Assembly: GCA_946183415.1 (NCBI GenBank)
Contig: CAMHAM010000002.1
Coordinates: 88,048-152,047, forward strand
Origin: an uncultured Prevotella sp.
GTDB lineage: Bacteria > Bacteroidota > Bacteroidia > Bacteroidales > Bacteroidaceae
Direction of reading: 5' to 3'
DNA: 64,000 nucleotides
Shown here: positions 25,619 to 34,864 of the stretch, in pieces
How the letters are laid out: each line of letters begins with the position of its first letter
Numbering within the stretch: position 1 is the stretch's first letter
The notes under the pieces: model-generated
What the model was told of the DNA's origin: nothing
The model's input: the letters and a program-made list of their open reading frames with translations, nothing else
Database searches by the model: none
Position numbers and translations under genes: made by a program

Positions 25619-26527
25619 ATGAAAACAGTGACGTTTTACTATACTCAGAGCGGGCAAGCTTTTAACGTTGCCCAAAGTTTGTGTAGCCCACTGGTTTCTG
25701 CGGGTCATATTGTGATTTATAAAGAGATAATTCCAATTCAAGAATATCCATTCCCATGGACCAAATATGAATTCTTTGATTCATTTCCTGAAACTCGATT
25801 AGGAATCCCGCCTTCTGGCATTTGTCCTATTGTTCTTTCTGATGTTGAGGATGCTGATTTGGTAATTATAGTAGGACAATCATGGTTCTTATCACCTTCA
25901 CTCCCCCTTCAGTCCTTTTTCGCAGATAGTGATGTTCGACGCTATTTAAAGGGGAAAAATGTGATATTTGTTAATGCATGTAGAAATATGTGGCTTATGA
26001 CAAGTCGGCAGATAAAAGAATATTTGAATGACTTGCAAGCTAATTTTGTTGGACAATTAGTCCTTCAAGATAAACATCCAAATTTAATAAGCGCATTGAC
26101 AATTGTAAGGTGGCTTTTGTATGGAAAGAAGGGCGAATCTTATTTTTTGCCTTATGCAGGAATCACTGATGATGATATTTATAGGTGTACCAGATTTGGC
26201 GAAATAATTCTGCAAGAATGGAAATTTGGAAGTTTCTTGCATTTACAAAACAAATTGTTGGACTCAGGCGCTATCGTTTATAAGCCCTCTATCGTGTTTA
26301 TAGAAAAAGCTGGGCATAGAATGTTTGGTTATTGGGCATGTTTTATACGGAAAAAAGGCGGTTTCAGAGACAAGCATAGGAAGGGAAGAGTGGAGTGTTT
26401 TTTCTATTACCTTTTATTTGTCCTATTCCTAGTTTCACCTTTTGCGCAGCTCTTTTTTTATTTAACATATCCTCTTCACAGAGTGCAAAAACATAAAATA
26501 GAAGATACATATTTAAAATATAATTAA
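25619..26527 (+). CDS. darA: DarA, dialkylresorcinol biosynthesis protein (flavodoxin-like)
   Basis: A 302-residue protein. The N-terminus 'VTFYYTQSGQAFNVAQSL' is a flavodoxin-fold FMN-binding start. The DarA-typical 'YPFPWTKYEFFDSFPETRLG' and 'DLVIIVGQSWFLSPSLPLQS' follow. The C-terminal part has hydrophobic stretches ('FFYYLLFVLFLV') that may tie it to the membrane. Databases call this family 'dialkylresorcinol condensing enzyme DarA'. From memory of published work on the Dar pathway, it is the aromatase that oxidises the cyclohexanedione made by DarB; the exact role should be checked. It is followed 13 bp later by darB. Confidence 0.87.
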   Translation: MKTVTFYYTQSGQAFNVAQSLCSPLVSAGHIVIYKEIIPIQEYPFPWTKYEFFDSFPETRLGIPPSGICPIVLSDVEDADLVIIVGQSWFLSPSLPLQSFFADSDVRRYLKGKNVIFVNACRNMWLMTSRQIKEYLNDLQANFVGQLVLQDKHPNLISALTIVRWLLYGKKGESYFLPYAGITDDDIYRCTRFGEIILQEWKFGSFLHLQNKLLDSGAIVYKPSIVFIEKAGHRMFGYWACFIRKKGGFRDKHRKGRVECFFYYLLFVLFLVSPFAQLFFYLTYPLHRVQKHKIEDTYLKYN

Positions 26528-26540
26528 TATAATTAAGACC

Positions 26541-27677
26541 ATGGATGTATATATAACAAGAGGGGCAAGATTTTTGCCAAACAATCCAATTGATAATGAT
26601 GATATGGAAAAGTATCTTGGGATGTTAGACGGCAAACCATCTAAGGCTCGACGTGTTATTCTAAGAAGAAATGGTATTAAACAGAGGTATTACGCATTAG
26701 ACGAAAGTGGAAATGTCACACATTCAAATGTGGAGATGGCAGCAAATGCAGTGCGTGGACTCTTGGATGATAACCTTACGATCAATGATATTGATTTATT
26801 GGCATGTGGAACTGGATCACCAGAGCAGCTTATACCATCTCATGGTGTTATGGTTCATGGTGAGCTTGGAGGAAGCAAAAACATTGAAGTTGTATCATTT
26901 GCGGGATCATGCTGCACAGGGGTCGATGCTTTAAAATATGCGTATATGGCTGTAAATCTTGGTCTTTCCCAAAATGCTGCTGTAGTCGCATCAGAGCGTT
27001 TGTCAGCTTGGATGAAGGCCTCTTATTTTCAAGAAGAGTCAAAGCAGCTATTATTATTGGAAGAACAGCCGATGATTGCTTTTCAGAAGGATTTCCTTCG
27101 CTGGATGTTGTCCGATGGTGCATTTGCATTGTTGCTTCAAAAGGCTCCTGGCCAAAATAAATTGTCTCTTCGAGTGGACTGGATTGACATCACATCATAT
27201 GCAAATACCAAAGAAACCTGCATGTACGCTGGTGCGGAAAAAGATCGAAATGGGGCTCTAAAAGGTTGGGCATCATTTCCCCAAAAAGAGTGGTTGTCGG
27301 AATCGCTTTTTGCAGTAAAGCAGGATACAAGGCTACTTTCAGAAAATATTGTTCCTTTAGGAGTAGAATACTTAAAACAATTAAGTAAGAAATACAATTT
27401 CCAGCCCGAAGATGTGGATTGGTTCCTTCCTCATATGTCATCTATGTTTTTTAAGGATATAATATTAGAGGAGTCTAAAAATCGGGGCTTCTTTATCCCA
27501 GAGGATAAATGGTTCTATAATCTCCCCCTAATAGGAAATATTGGATCTGCATCTGCTTTCGCAATGATAGAAGAATTGATGAATTCTGGAAAATTGGTAA
27601 AAGGCCAAAAAGTACTTGTAATGATACCAGAAAGTGCTCGCTTCTCATATTGCTATTGTATGTTGACAGTATGTTGA
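26541..27677 (+). CDS. darB: DarB, ketosynthase III-type dialkylresorcinol-forming enzyme
   Basis: A 378-residue KAS III-like condensing enzyme. The N-terminus 'VYITRGARFLPNNPIDNDDM' and 'NGIKQRYYALDESGN' are characteristic of DarB. The nucleophile Cys lies in 'FAGSCCTGVDALKYAY', His in 'WFLPHMSSMFF' and Asn in 'LIGNIGSASAFAM'. All three catalytic positions are kept. DarB joins two acyl precursors and closes the ring of the dialkylresorcinol. With darA adjacent, the pair is the strongest evidence that this locus makes a dialkylresorcinol. Confidence 0.92.
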   Translation: MDVYITRGARFLPNNPIDNDDMEKYLGMLDGKPSKARRVILRRNGIKQRYYALDESGNVTHSNVEMAANAVRGLLDDNLTINDIDLLACGTGSPEQLIPSHGVMVHGELGGSKNIEVVSFAGSCCTGVDALKYAYMAVNLGLSQNAAVVASERLSAWMKASYFQEESKQLLLLEEQPMIAFQKDFLRWMLSDGAFALLLQKAPGQNKLSLRVDWIDITSYANTKETCMYAGAEKDRNGALKGWASFPQKEWLSESLFAVKQDTRLLSENIVPLGVEYLKQLSKKYNFQPEDVDWFLPHMSSMFFKDIILEESKNRGFFIPEDKWFYNLPLIGNIGSASAFAMIEELMNSGKLVKGQKVLVMIPESARFSYCYCMLTVC

Positions 27678-27691
27678 AATAATTAGTGCCT

Positions 27692-28942
27692 ATGAAAATT
27701 GAAGAAGTTCCTCAAGATCTCAAATATTGTAAGGATGCCATTGTTCGTGATCAGAATTATGCTGTTGACTGTGATGGTAAATATCATATGATTAAGAGCG
27801 ATGGGTGGACTCCTAAAAATGACGCCCTTGATTATGCTCTTGAGGAGGATAAAGATAAGGAGGAGAGAAAATTAATGGTGATGAATGCCACCACAGACTT
27901 TCATGGCTTTGAATTACCCATTAATCATCAGCCTGCAGCTCATTGCGAAAATGGGGCTATATCAACATTGCTGAGTTATTATGGCATAGAATTTACAGAA
28001 CCAATGGTGTTTGGATTAGCCAGTGGATTATTCTTTACTCATCTTCCTTTTATCAAAATGTCTGGTATGCCAGTAACTGCTTTCAGAACATTTCCTGGCG
28101 TGTTATTTAAACGAATAACAAAATTGTTGGGTATTAAAACAGAAACCCATCGTTTCCTCAGTCAAGAAAATGCCATGAGAACTTTAGATAAAGTTTTATT
28201 AGAACAGAAAACGCCTGTGGGATGCGTTGTGGGAATGTATAATTTACCGTATTTGCCTATAGAATATCGCTCTCATTTCAATGGCCATAATATATGTATA
28301 ACAGGAAAGGATGAGAACACGGGTGATTATTTAGTGTTGGATTCTAATGCGACACAAAAAGTAACATTGAGCCGTGATGATTTGATTAAGGTTCGCTTCG
28401 CTAAAGGTGGAACCTATCCATTAATGGGACAGATGTATTGGATTAAATCAGTGCCTGACAGATTGCCTGAGCTAACACCATTGATACTGAAATCTATAAA
28501 CAAAACTTGTTGGTATATGGTCTCCCAGCCAGATTTTATTCCATATGCCGGGGCAAATGGAATACTTTATCTTTCTAGGAAAATACGAGTATGGGAAAAG
28601 AATATGGGTGCCCGACGTGCCAAACAGAACCTAGCTCAAGTTATTAGAATGCTTGAAGAAATTGGAACAGGTGGTGCTGGCTTTCGTTTTATTTATGGCG
28701 CATTTTTACAAGAAGCTGCTGAAAAGACTGGAATTGGGGTCTTCAATGATTTTTCTACGCGCATCACTGAAATAGGCGATATGTGGCGAGAATTTGCTTA
28801 TAAAGCATCTAGAATTGTTAAACATAGGGTTGGTGAGAACTATACTTATGATGATTTGGGGGATTTGTTACAAGTCATAGGAGAGAAAGAGAAGTTATTC
28901 TTTGTTGATTTGGACATAAAAACAAAAAGCTTGCAAAAATGA
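27692..28942 (+). CDS. BtrH-like (DUF4872) acyl-ACP transferase candidate
   Basis: A 416-residue protein. Residues about 70-190 match the BtrH N-terminal domain: 'HCENGAISTLLSYYGIEF' with the candidate nucleophile Cys, then 'NGHNICITGKDENTGDYLVL' with a His/Asp region. The C-terminal half is helical and fits DUF4872. BtrH is known from butirosin biosynthesis, where it moves an acyl group from an ACP to an amine. Here an ACP-to-hydroxyl transfer (polyene to resorcinol) is a reasonable hypothesis. I used the ATG at 27692; the GTG at 27686 is possible. Its 3' end overlaps the hydrolase gene by 4 bp. Confidence 0.8.
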   Translation: MKIEEVPQDLKYCKDAIVRDQNYAVDCDGKYHMIKSDGWTPKNDALDYALEEDKDKEERKLMVMNATTDFHGFELPINHQPAAHCENGAISTLLSYYGIEFTEPMVFGLASGLFFTHLPFIKMSGMPVTAFRTFPGVLFKRITKLLGIKTETHRFLSQENAMRTLDKVLLEQKTPVGCVVGMYNLPYLPIEYRSHFNGHNICITGKDENTGDYLVLDSNATQKVTLSRDDLIKVRFAKGGTYPLMGQMYWIKSVPDRLPELTPLILKSINKTCWYMVSQPDFIPYAGANGILYLSRKIRVWEKNMGARRAKQNLAQVIRMLEEIGTGGAGFRFIYGAFLQEAAEKTGIGVFNDFSTRITEIGDMWREFAYKASRIVKHRVGENYTYDDLGDLLQVIGEKEKLFFVDLDIKTKSLQK

Positions 28943-29745
28943 AGTATATTTTAATTTTAATTTATAGTTTCTTTTTTTATCCAATAGCGACTTATGCCAT
29001 AAAATTGACGGCCTATATCCCAAAAGACAATCCGCTAGGAATTAGTGTAATAATTTGCCCTGGCGGAAGTTATTTCTGGTTGAGTAAAGATGTCGAAGGT
29101 CGCCAAGTGGCTCAGTGGCTTAACGACAATGGTATAGCTGCGTTCGTATTGGAATATAGTCATGGAGGGTGGGCTTCTTTTACTTCTCATATTCATCTGA
29201 AGAGTAGAATGTACCCTGCTGGGTTTAATGATCTTTGTGCTGCTATAGATAGTGTGCGTTCTCATGCAGATGATTATGGCATTAAGGAGGATCTTATTGG
29301 CTGTATGGGCTTCTCTGCAGGAGGCCATCTGGTAATGAATGTAGCAGAGTATATGGCAGGCAAGAGACCTGGTCTCTTATTTGTTGCTCCAATTTATCCT
29401 GTTGTGAGCATGACGCATGAATGTACCCATAAGCGTTCACGAAGAGGTCTATTAGGCGAATTTCCCTCTATTAAAATGATGGAGTTATTGTCAGTTGAAA
29501 ATCATGTCACGAAAGATTGCCCTCCTGTTTTCCTGGTAAATTGTGACGACGACCCAATAGTTCATCCACATAATGCAGAGCTTTTAGATTCTGCTTTAAC
29601 GGTGAAACAAGTTCCACATCAATATGAACATTACAAAACTGGTGGCCATGGTTTCGGAGTGTCTGAAGAAAAAACAAGCCCAGAAGCGATTAAGTGGAAA
29701 ACCCGATTCCTTGAATGGTTAGAGGGGCTGGTAAAGAATAGATAA
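28939..29745 (+). CDS. Secreted alpha/beta hydrolase (esterase/lipase-like)
   Basis: A 268-residue hydrolase with an N-terminal signal segment. It shows 'VIICPGGSYFWLS' (HGG-like oxyanion motif), nucleophile Ser in 'GFSAGGHLV', Asp in 'NCDDDPIVH' and His in 'TGGHGFGVS'. This is the acetyl esterase-like arrangement. Location outside the cytoplasm, together with the neighbouring acyl transfer genes, suggests ester cleavage or trans-esterification of the pigment or its precursor, which is inference. It overlaps neighbours by 4 and 1 bp. Confidence 0.87.
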   Translation: MKYILILIYSFFFYPIATYAIKLTAYIPKDNPLGISVIICPGGSYFWLSKDVEGRQVAQWLNDNGIAAFVLEYSHGGWASFTSHIHLKSRMYPAGFNDLCAAIDSVRSHADDYGIKEDLIGCMGFSAGGHLVMNVAEYMAGKRPGLLFVAPIYPVVSMTHECTHKRSRRGLLGEFPSIKMMELLSVENHVTKDCPPVFLVNCDDDPIVHPHNAELLDSALTVKQVPHQYEHYKTGGHGFGVSEEKTSPEAIKWKTRFLEWLEGLVKNR

Positions 29746-32700
29746 TGATGGTTAAATTCTTCTTGCATATTTTTGATTTCTTTCTGAATAGGAAATCGCT
29801 TTGCTTTGCGATACTAGCTTGTGTTATTATTGCATTGTTGGCTATGACGGCATCTCTAAGGTATAATGAAAATATTTTTGATTTCCTTCCTGTAAGTGGA
29901 AATGAACAGAAAGCAATTTCTTTATATCAGGACATTTCTGGAGGTCAAAGAATTGTTGCAATGTTCAAATTGAAAGAAGGTAACGAGGATAATGAAGACC
30001 GCCTGACTGAAGCTGTTGATACTTTTTCAAGATTAATGCAACCTGTTTATGAGAATGGGCAAATAAGTGAAATCACTACTCAAATTGATCTTGAGAAGAT
30101 TTCGGGCGTTACTGATTTTGTGTATCATAACATACCGTTAATGTTGTGTGATTCTGATTATGTTCGAATGGAGCGCATATTATCAACACCAGAAAGAATC
30201 AAGGAACAGTTAGCGTACGATGTTCAAATGATAATGATGCCTGCGCCAGGCCTATTCTCATCAAATATCAGTAAAGACCCTCTTGGGCTTTTCAGTCCTG
30301 TAATGGATAGGTTACAACTTCGCCAATCTTCAGTTCCAATAGAAATCGATAATGGATATATTTTTACCTCTGGGAAAGAGTATGCTATAGCTATGATGAC
30401 CTCTCCCTATGGGGCGATGGAATCTGCAAATAATAGTAATCTTGTAAACTGTATTGATAGTGTCGCTCATCAGACGATGCAGATAATGTCTGATGTTGAA
30501 GTGGCGATTACTGGCGCACCTGTAATTGCTGTAGGTAATGCTCATCAGATAAAACAAGATAGTCAGAGGGCAATATCTATATCTGTTACTCTTATTCTTT
30601 TGTTATTGGTGTATTCGTTCCGGAAAATCAAGAATTTGTTGCTGATAGGAGTAGCCATCGTGTTTGGATGGCTGTTTGCTATGGGTTTTATAGCAGTCTT
30701 ACGAAGTGATGTTTCTTTGATCGTCCTAGGTATTGGATCAATAATAATTGGAATTGCAGTTAATTATCCACTTCATTTTATAGCCCATACAGATCATGGT
30801 GGAACGATCCGTGAAGTGCTAAAGGAAATGATATCTCCACTATTAATAGGTAATATCACAACAGTCGGAGCTTTTGCAAGTTTGATTCCCCTTGATGCTC
30901 CAGCTTTGCGCGATCTAGGGCTTTTTGCCGCGTTTATGCTCGTAGGTACAATATTATTTGTATTGATTTTTATACCACATCTTGTAAAAAAGAGCCTGAA
31001 AGAGACTGAAGAACATCTTACGTTCGGAAAAATCTCTTCAATGTCACCTGATCGCTATCGATGGTTATTTTGGGTTATTATAATTTTAACTGTAATATTT
31101 GGATATTACAGTCTCGGCATAACATTTGATACCAATATGCATAACATAAACTACATGACGGATAGTCAGAAAAAGCTATTGTCTGGCATGCAAGCTTCAG
31201 CAGGCTTGAATGACTCTGTTAATGTTTATGTCGTATCAGAAGGGGAAGATTGGAATACCGCACTTCAGGGACGACAATATATTGCCCCATTACTTGATTC
31301 TCTTAAAAAATCAAATCTTTTAAATAGTTATTCAGATGTAACGTCATATATTTGTTCTGAAGAAGAACAACAGAAGAGAATTGACAAGTGGATTGGTTTT
31401 TGGCAGAAATATCGAACGACGGTAAGGTCTGAAATTGAAAAGAACGCTCCTCTTTTTGGCTTCAATGCGGACGCTTTTGAAGGCTTTGATTCGATTATTG
31501 AGGAAAAATATTCTGTCCATAATTACGATTATTTCGAGCCTATACGATCTGTTTTAATGAATAATTCTTTTAGTATCAGCAACGGGAAATGCTCTGTTAT
31601 TGACGTAGTTGATGCAAGGGGTAAGAATATGGAGCAACTTGAAACGATTCTGAATAAGAAACTTGGATCGATAGGGTATTCTTTCGATTTCATGAGAATG
31701 AATAGCGCTGTGGCAAGTTCTTTGTCAAATGATTTTAATTATATAGGTTTCGCTTGTGGATTTATTGTTTTCATATTTCTTTGGATCTCATTTGGAAGGT
31801 TGGAATTGAGTTTATTGGCATTCCTTCCTATGGCTTTGGGTTGGATATGGATTCTTGGCATCATGAATATGTTAGGAATGAGGTTTAATATTGTAAACGT
31901 CATTCTTGCAACATTTATTTTTGGACAGGGTGATGATTATACTATATTTATAACCGATGGGCTTATCAATGAATTTACTTATAAAAAAAAGATACTACCT
32001 TCGTATAAAAATAGTATTATTATTTCTGCCCTCATTATGTTTATAGGAATGGGCTCGCTTATTATTGCCAAACATCCGGCTCTTCATTCTTTGGCAGAAG
32101 TTACAATAGTGGGTATGTTTACTGTAGTACTGATGGCATGGGTTGTACCTCCATTAGTATTTGGGTGGTTGGTTAAAACTGATAATAAAATCCGTAGATC
32201 CCCTGTCACGATTGAACAAATTATCCGATCATTATATTGCTCTTTTGTTTACATTATTGAGTTAATTTATGGGAGTATTCTGGGCCTATTTATCTCTGTT
32301 ATTCCCGACAGGAGTGGTAAAATAAGTGAATGGTTCCATCGTCTTATTCATAAGACTATGAGAGCTGATGCGAATTGTATCTGGGGGGTTAATTTTAATA
32401 TTCACAATAAATATGGGGAAGATTTCAGTAGGGGAAGTATTGTGATTTGTAACCACCAATCCATGCTTGATCCTATATTTGTTTTATCATTGAGCCCCAA
32501 GATATTAGTAGTTGCAGGTAGTCATGTGTGGAAAAATCCATTAGTTAATACGATGTTTAGAGTCTCTCGTTTTTTTAATGCAGGGCAAGAAGTTGATGCT
32601 TTAAAAGAGAAAATGAGAAAAGCTGTCAATGATGGATATAGTGTTTTGTTTTTCCCAGAAGGCGCAAGGGGCGAAGAATCATTAAAACAATTTAAACAAG

Positions 32701-33311
32701 GTGCTTTTTATGCGGCTGGCGAAATTGGTGCTGATATATTACCGATCTATCTTCATGGCACTAATCATGTAATGCCAAAAGGCAGTGGGTTTGCTTCTCG
32801 TGGCCAAGTTGACCTTGAGATTGGTAAACGTATACCATCAAGTGAACTACATAAATATGGCCAAACATATACTAAAATAGCACGAGTTTTTCAGAAAGAT
32901 TATCTAACTCAATTAAGGCGAATGAAATATAACATTGAAACAACGCATTATTATCATAACTATATTATAGATAAGTATACATACAAAGGAATCGGTGTTG
33001 AAAGAGAAACGAGAAAAATTCTAAAAAAATACGATGACTTCAGTTACTGGATAGATAATTACCATCTTCCTGATGGCCAAAAACATGAAATATGTATAAT
33101 TCATGCAGGGCGAGGCCAGTTTTCATTACTGTTTGCTCTTGTCCATCCCGAATTAGATGTATACTCATATGCAGACTCTAACGATGATTATGATATAGCT
33201 AAGGCTTGCGAACCCATGCCTGATAACCTGCATATTCGTATGGCAAATAAACAAAATGATGATATAGATAACCCTTATACGATTGATTTGTCAAACATAT
33301 TAGATATTTAA
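29745..33311 (+). CDS. MMPL exporter fused to LPLAT acyltransferase and a Rossmann-like tail
   Basis: An 1188-residue fusion. Residues about 1-830 form an RND/MMPL transporter with two sets of TM helices and a large extracytoplasmic loop in each half. Residues about 885-1050 are a PlsC-like domain with 'VICNHQSMLDP' (HX4D) and 'LFFPEGARGEESLKQFKQGAFY'. The last about 100 residues hold 'ICIIHAGRGQFSLLFALVHP', which looks like a methyltransferase-type Rossmann strand-loop that has lost the consensus GxGxG. The GC-rich relative at 38882-41320 has only the MMPL part. Fusion of exporter and acyltransferase suggests coupling of lipid attachment with transport. Confidence 0.9.
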   Translation: MMVKFFLHIFDFFLNRKSLCFAILACVIIALLAMTASLRYNENIFDFLPVSGNEQKAISLYQDISGGQRIVAMFKLKEGNEDNEDRLTEAVDTFSRLMQPVYENGQISEITTQIDLEKISGVTDFVYHNIPLMLCDSDYVRMERILSTPERIKEQLAYDVQMIMMPAPGLFSSNISKDPLGLFSPVMDRLQLRQSSVPIEIDNGYIFTSGKEYAIAMMTSPYGAMESANNSNLVNCIDSVAHQTMQIMSDVEVAITGAPVIAVGNAHQIKQDSQRAISISVTLILLLLVYSFRKIKNLLLIGVAIVFGWLFAMGFIAVLRSDVSLIVLGIGSIIIGIAVNYPLHFIAHTDHGGTIREVLKEMISPLLIGNITTVGAFASLIPLDAPALRDLGLFAAFMLVGTILFVLIFIPHLVKKSLKETEEHLTFGKISSMSPDRYRWLFWVIIILTVIFGYYSLGITFDTNMHNINYMTDSQKKLLSGMQASAGLNDSVNVYVVSEGEDWNTALQGRQYIAPLLDSLKKSNLLNSYSDVTSYICSEEEQQKRIDKWIGFWQKYRTTVRSEIEKNAPLFGFNADAFEGFDSIIEEKYSVHNYDYFEPIRSVLMNNSFSISNGKCSVIDVVDARGKNMEQLETILNKKLGSIGYSFDFMRMNSAVASSLSNDFNYIGFACGFIVFIFLWISFGRLELSLLAFLPMALGWIWILGIMNMLGMRFNIVNVILATFIFGQGDDYTIFITDGLINEFTYKKKILPSYKNSIIISALIMFIGMGSLIIAKHPALHSLAEVTIVGMFTVVLMAWVVPPLVFGWLVKTDNKIRRSPVTIEQIIRSLYCSFVYIIELIYGSILGLFISVIPDRSGKISEWFHRLIHKTMRADANCIWGVNFNIHNKYGEDFSRGSIVICNHQSMLDPIFVLSLSPKILVVAGSHVWKNPLVNTMFRVSRFFNAGQEVDALKEKMRKAVNDGYSVLFFPEGARGEESLKQFKQGAFYAAGEIGADILPIYLHGTNHVMPKGSGFASRGQVDLEIGKRIPSSELHKYGQTYTKIARVFQKDYLTQLRRMKYNIETTHYYHNYIIDKYTYKGIGVERETRKILKKYDDFSYWIDNYHLPDGQKHEICIIHAGRGQFSLLFALVHPELDVYSYADSNDDYDIAKACEPMPDNLHIRMANKQNDDIDNPYTIDLSNILDI

Positions 33312-33314
33312 GTT

Positions 33315-34442
33315 ATGATAGAAGACTTCGATGACATCCGGCCATATAGAGATAATGAAATACCTGATGCTATGCAGCGCATATCAGATAGTCCTGTATT
33401 GCCATTACTAGCTTCTTATGTATGTCCTGAGCTATCCTTGGATTATGTAAAAGAAATGATTCGGGGCTTTAGAACTGTAAGGGACTTTCAATATGGCATT
33501 ATGCATAAAGTTAATGACCAAATCATTAATAATAGTATATCAAAATTCACATTCGAAGGCGCTGAGAAACTTCAAAAGCATACACCTTATTTGTTTGTTA
33601 GTAATCATCGCGATATTATGCTCGATGCTTCATTATTGCAAAATGCCTTAGTTGATTCTGGTTTGGATACTACACATATTACTTTCGGGGCTAATCTTAT
33701 GATGAATCCCCTCGTGGTTGATATTGGTAAGTCCAATAAGATGTTCCGAGTAGAGCGCCCTGGTGGCGGGATAAAGGATTTCTATAAAAGCTCTTTGCAT
33801 TTATCTAATTATATTCGCTACGTCATAAGAGAAGAGTCTGAGTCTGTCTGGATTGCGCAAAGAAATGGTAGAACGAAGGACGGCAACGATCAGACAGACC
33901 AAGGTATCATTAAGATGTTTTGTATGAGTAAGCCTGATAATAAAATAGAGGCTCTAAGTGAACTGAATATTGTGCCTATATCTGTATCATACGAGTGGGA
34001 GTCATGTGATATTTTAAAAGCACTAGAACTTTATGCGAGCCAAAATGTAAAATACATAAAGAAACCAGGTGAAGACTTAAATAGTATTCTCACCGGTATT
34101 CTTCAGCCCAAGGGGCGTGTCCATTTTCAAGTTTGTGATGTAATTACCGAAAAAGACCTTGTAGAATATAATAATTGTACTAATAATGAATATCACAAAC
34201 AAGTTGCCCAATTGATAGATAAAAGGATCCTCAGTGCTTATAAGCTTTGGCCAAATAATTACATAGCTCATGATATGTTATATGGCCAACGGAAGTTTGT
34301 TAGCAAGTATACTTGTGATGAAGAAGAAGCTTTTAAGGCTCATCTTTCTAAATTGGATCAATATGATAGCGATTTGGATGTGTTGAAAGATATTTTTCTG
34401 GGTATATATGCAACCCCGGTTTCTAATAAACTAAGCCTATAG
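33315..34442 (+). CDS. Lysophospholipid acyltransferase-like protein
   Basis: A 375-residue protein whose catalytic signature reads 'FVSNHRDIMLDASLL'. The His is followed by Asp at +6 (HX5D), a variant that I recall from large Bacteroidota acyltransferases of this length. 'FRVERPGGGIKDFYKSS' and 'RTKDGNDQTDQGI' are other conserved stretches. There is no N-terminal TM helix. It is the last gene of the 25.7-kb operon, followed by a perfect 13-bp stem terminator. Its acyl donor and acceptor are unknown. Confidence 0.85.
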   Translation: MIEDFDDIRPYRDNEIPDAMQRISDSPVLPLLASYVCPELSLDYVKEMIRGFRTVRDFQYGIMHKVNDQIINNSISKFTFEGAEKLQKHTPYLFVSNHRDIMLDASLLQNALVDSGLDTTHITFGANLMMNPLVVDIGKSNKMFRVERPGGGIKDFYKSSLHLSNYIRYVIREESESVWIAQRNGRTKDGNDQTDQGIIKMFCMSKPDNKIEALSELNIVPISVSYEWESCDILKALELYASQNVKYIKKPGEDLNSILTGILQPKGRVHFQVCDVITEKDLVEYNNCTNNEYHKQVAQLIDKRILSAYKLWPNNYIAHDMLYGQRKFVSKYTCDEEEAFKAHLSKLDQYDSDLDVLKDIFLGIYATPVSNKLSL

Positions 34443-34460
34443 AGGAATTAAATCAAGGAA

Positions 34461-34494
34461 AAATGAGCTGTGCCCATTGCACAGCTCATTTTTG
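34461..34494 (+). terminator. Intrinsic terminator of the pigment operon
   Basis: A perfect 13-bp inverted repeat, AAATGAGCTGTGC (34461-34473) and GCACAGCTCATTT (34479-34491), with a 5-nt loop, followed by TTTG. It stands 19 bp after the last stop codon of the operon. It is a convincing end point for the long transcript. Confidence 0.88.
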
Positions 34495-34573
34495 TTGTCG
34501 TACATAATTCGCGATTCTATTCCTATCGATTATTGCCCCCTTCGGTTGTCCCTCTATTTTTCACTTTTCATTC

Positions 34574-34678
34574 CTAGTTGAGCCCCATGCAGGACGTTGC
34601 GCCGAGGGCGGTGAGGATGGCAGACGCTACTGATGCGATGATCTGCACAACCCATTTGATAGTTTCTTTCTTAGTCAT
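34574..34678 (-). CDS. 'Smalltalk' family micro-protein (34 aa)
   Basis: A 34-residue open frame reading MTKKETIKWVVQ at the start and ending in ATSCMGLN. One hydrophobic segment covers most of it, with a Cys near the C-terminus. This matches the 'smalltalk protein' family that in Bacteroides and Prevotella is encoded beside HU-HIG DNA-binding proteins and cell-wall amidases. Function is unknown. It lies downstream of the HU-HIG gene on the same strand with repeat copy A between them. No amidase gene follows, unlike the usual setting. Confidence 0.8.
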   Translation of the reverse strand: MTKKETIKWVVQIIASVASAILTALGATSCMGLN

Positions 34679-34783
34679 ACGCTTTTTAAGATTTTAATGG
34701 TTTAAAATAAGAATCGTTCCTCCTTTCTCGTTCCTCGTTCCTCGATTTAGGCGCAGCTCCTCGGGTCTGGCGCCAAAGTGGAA

Positions 34784-34853
34784 GGCGCAGCCCCCGGGTC
34801 TGGCGCCAAAGTACAGTCGCGAGCGACTTTACTTTGGGGCCTGACCCCAGAGT
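34784..34853 (+). repeat. 70-bp palindromic repeat, copy A
   Basis: Begins ggcgcagcccccgggtctgg. The internal half-sites (GGGTCTGGCGCCAAAGTACA and the matching arm ending GGGGCCTGACCCC) form a hairpin of about 25 bp around a GTCGC-GA-GCGAC centre, with a few mismatches. A shorter related unit precedes it at about 34750-34783. The reverse complement of nearly the whole 70 bp occurs as copy B at 36817-36886. It sits between the HU-HIG stop and the smalltalk gene. Confidence 0.85.
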
Positions 34854-34864
34854 GCACCCCTCGA

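Noticed and set aside
8820..34442. Capsule (CPS) locus, because of the UpxY gene
   Set aside because: There is one GT2 gene only and no flippase, polymerase or chain-length regulator; the genes are of the fatty acid/polyketide kind.
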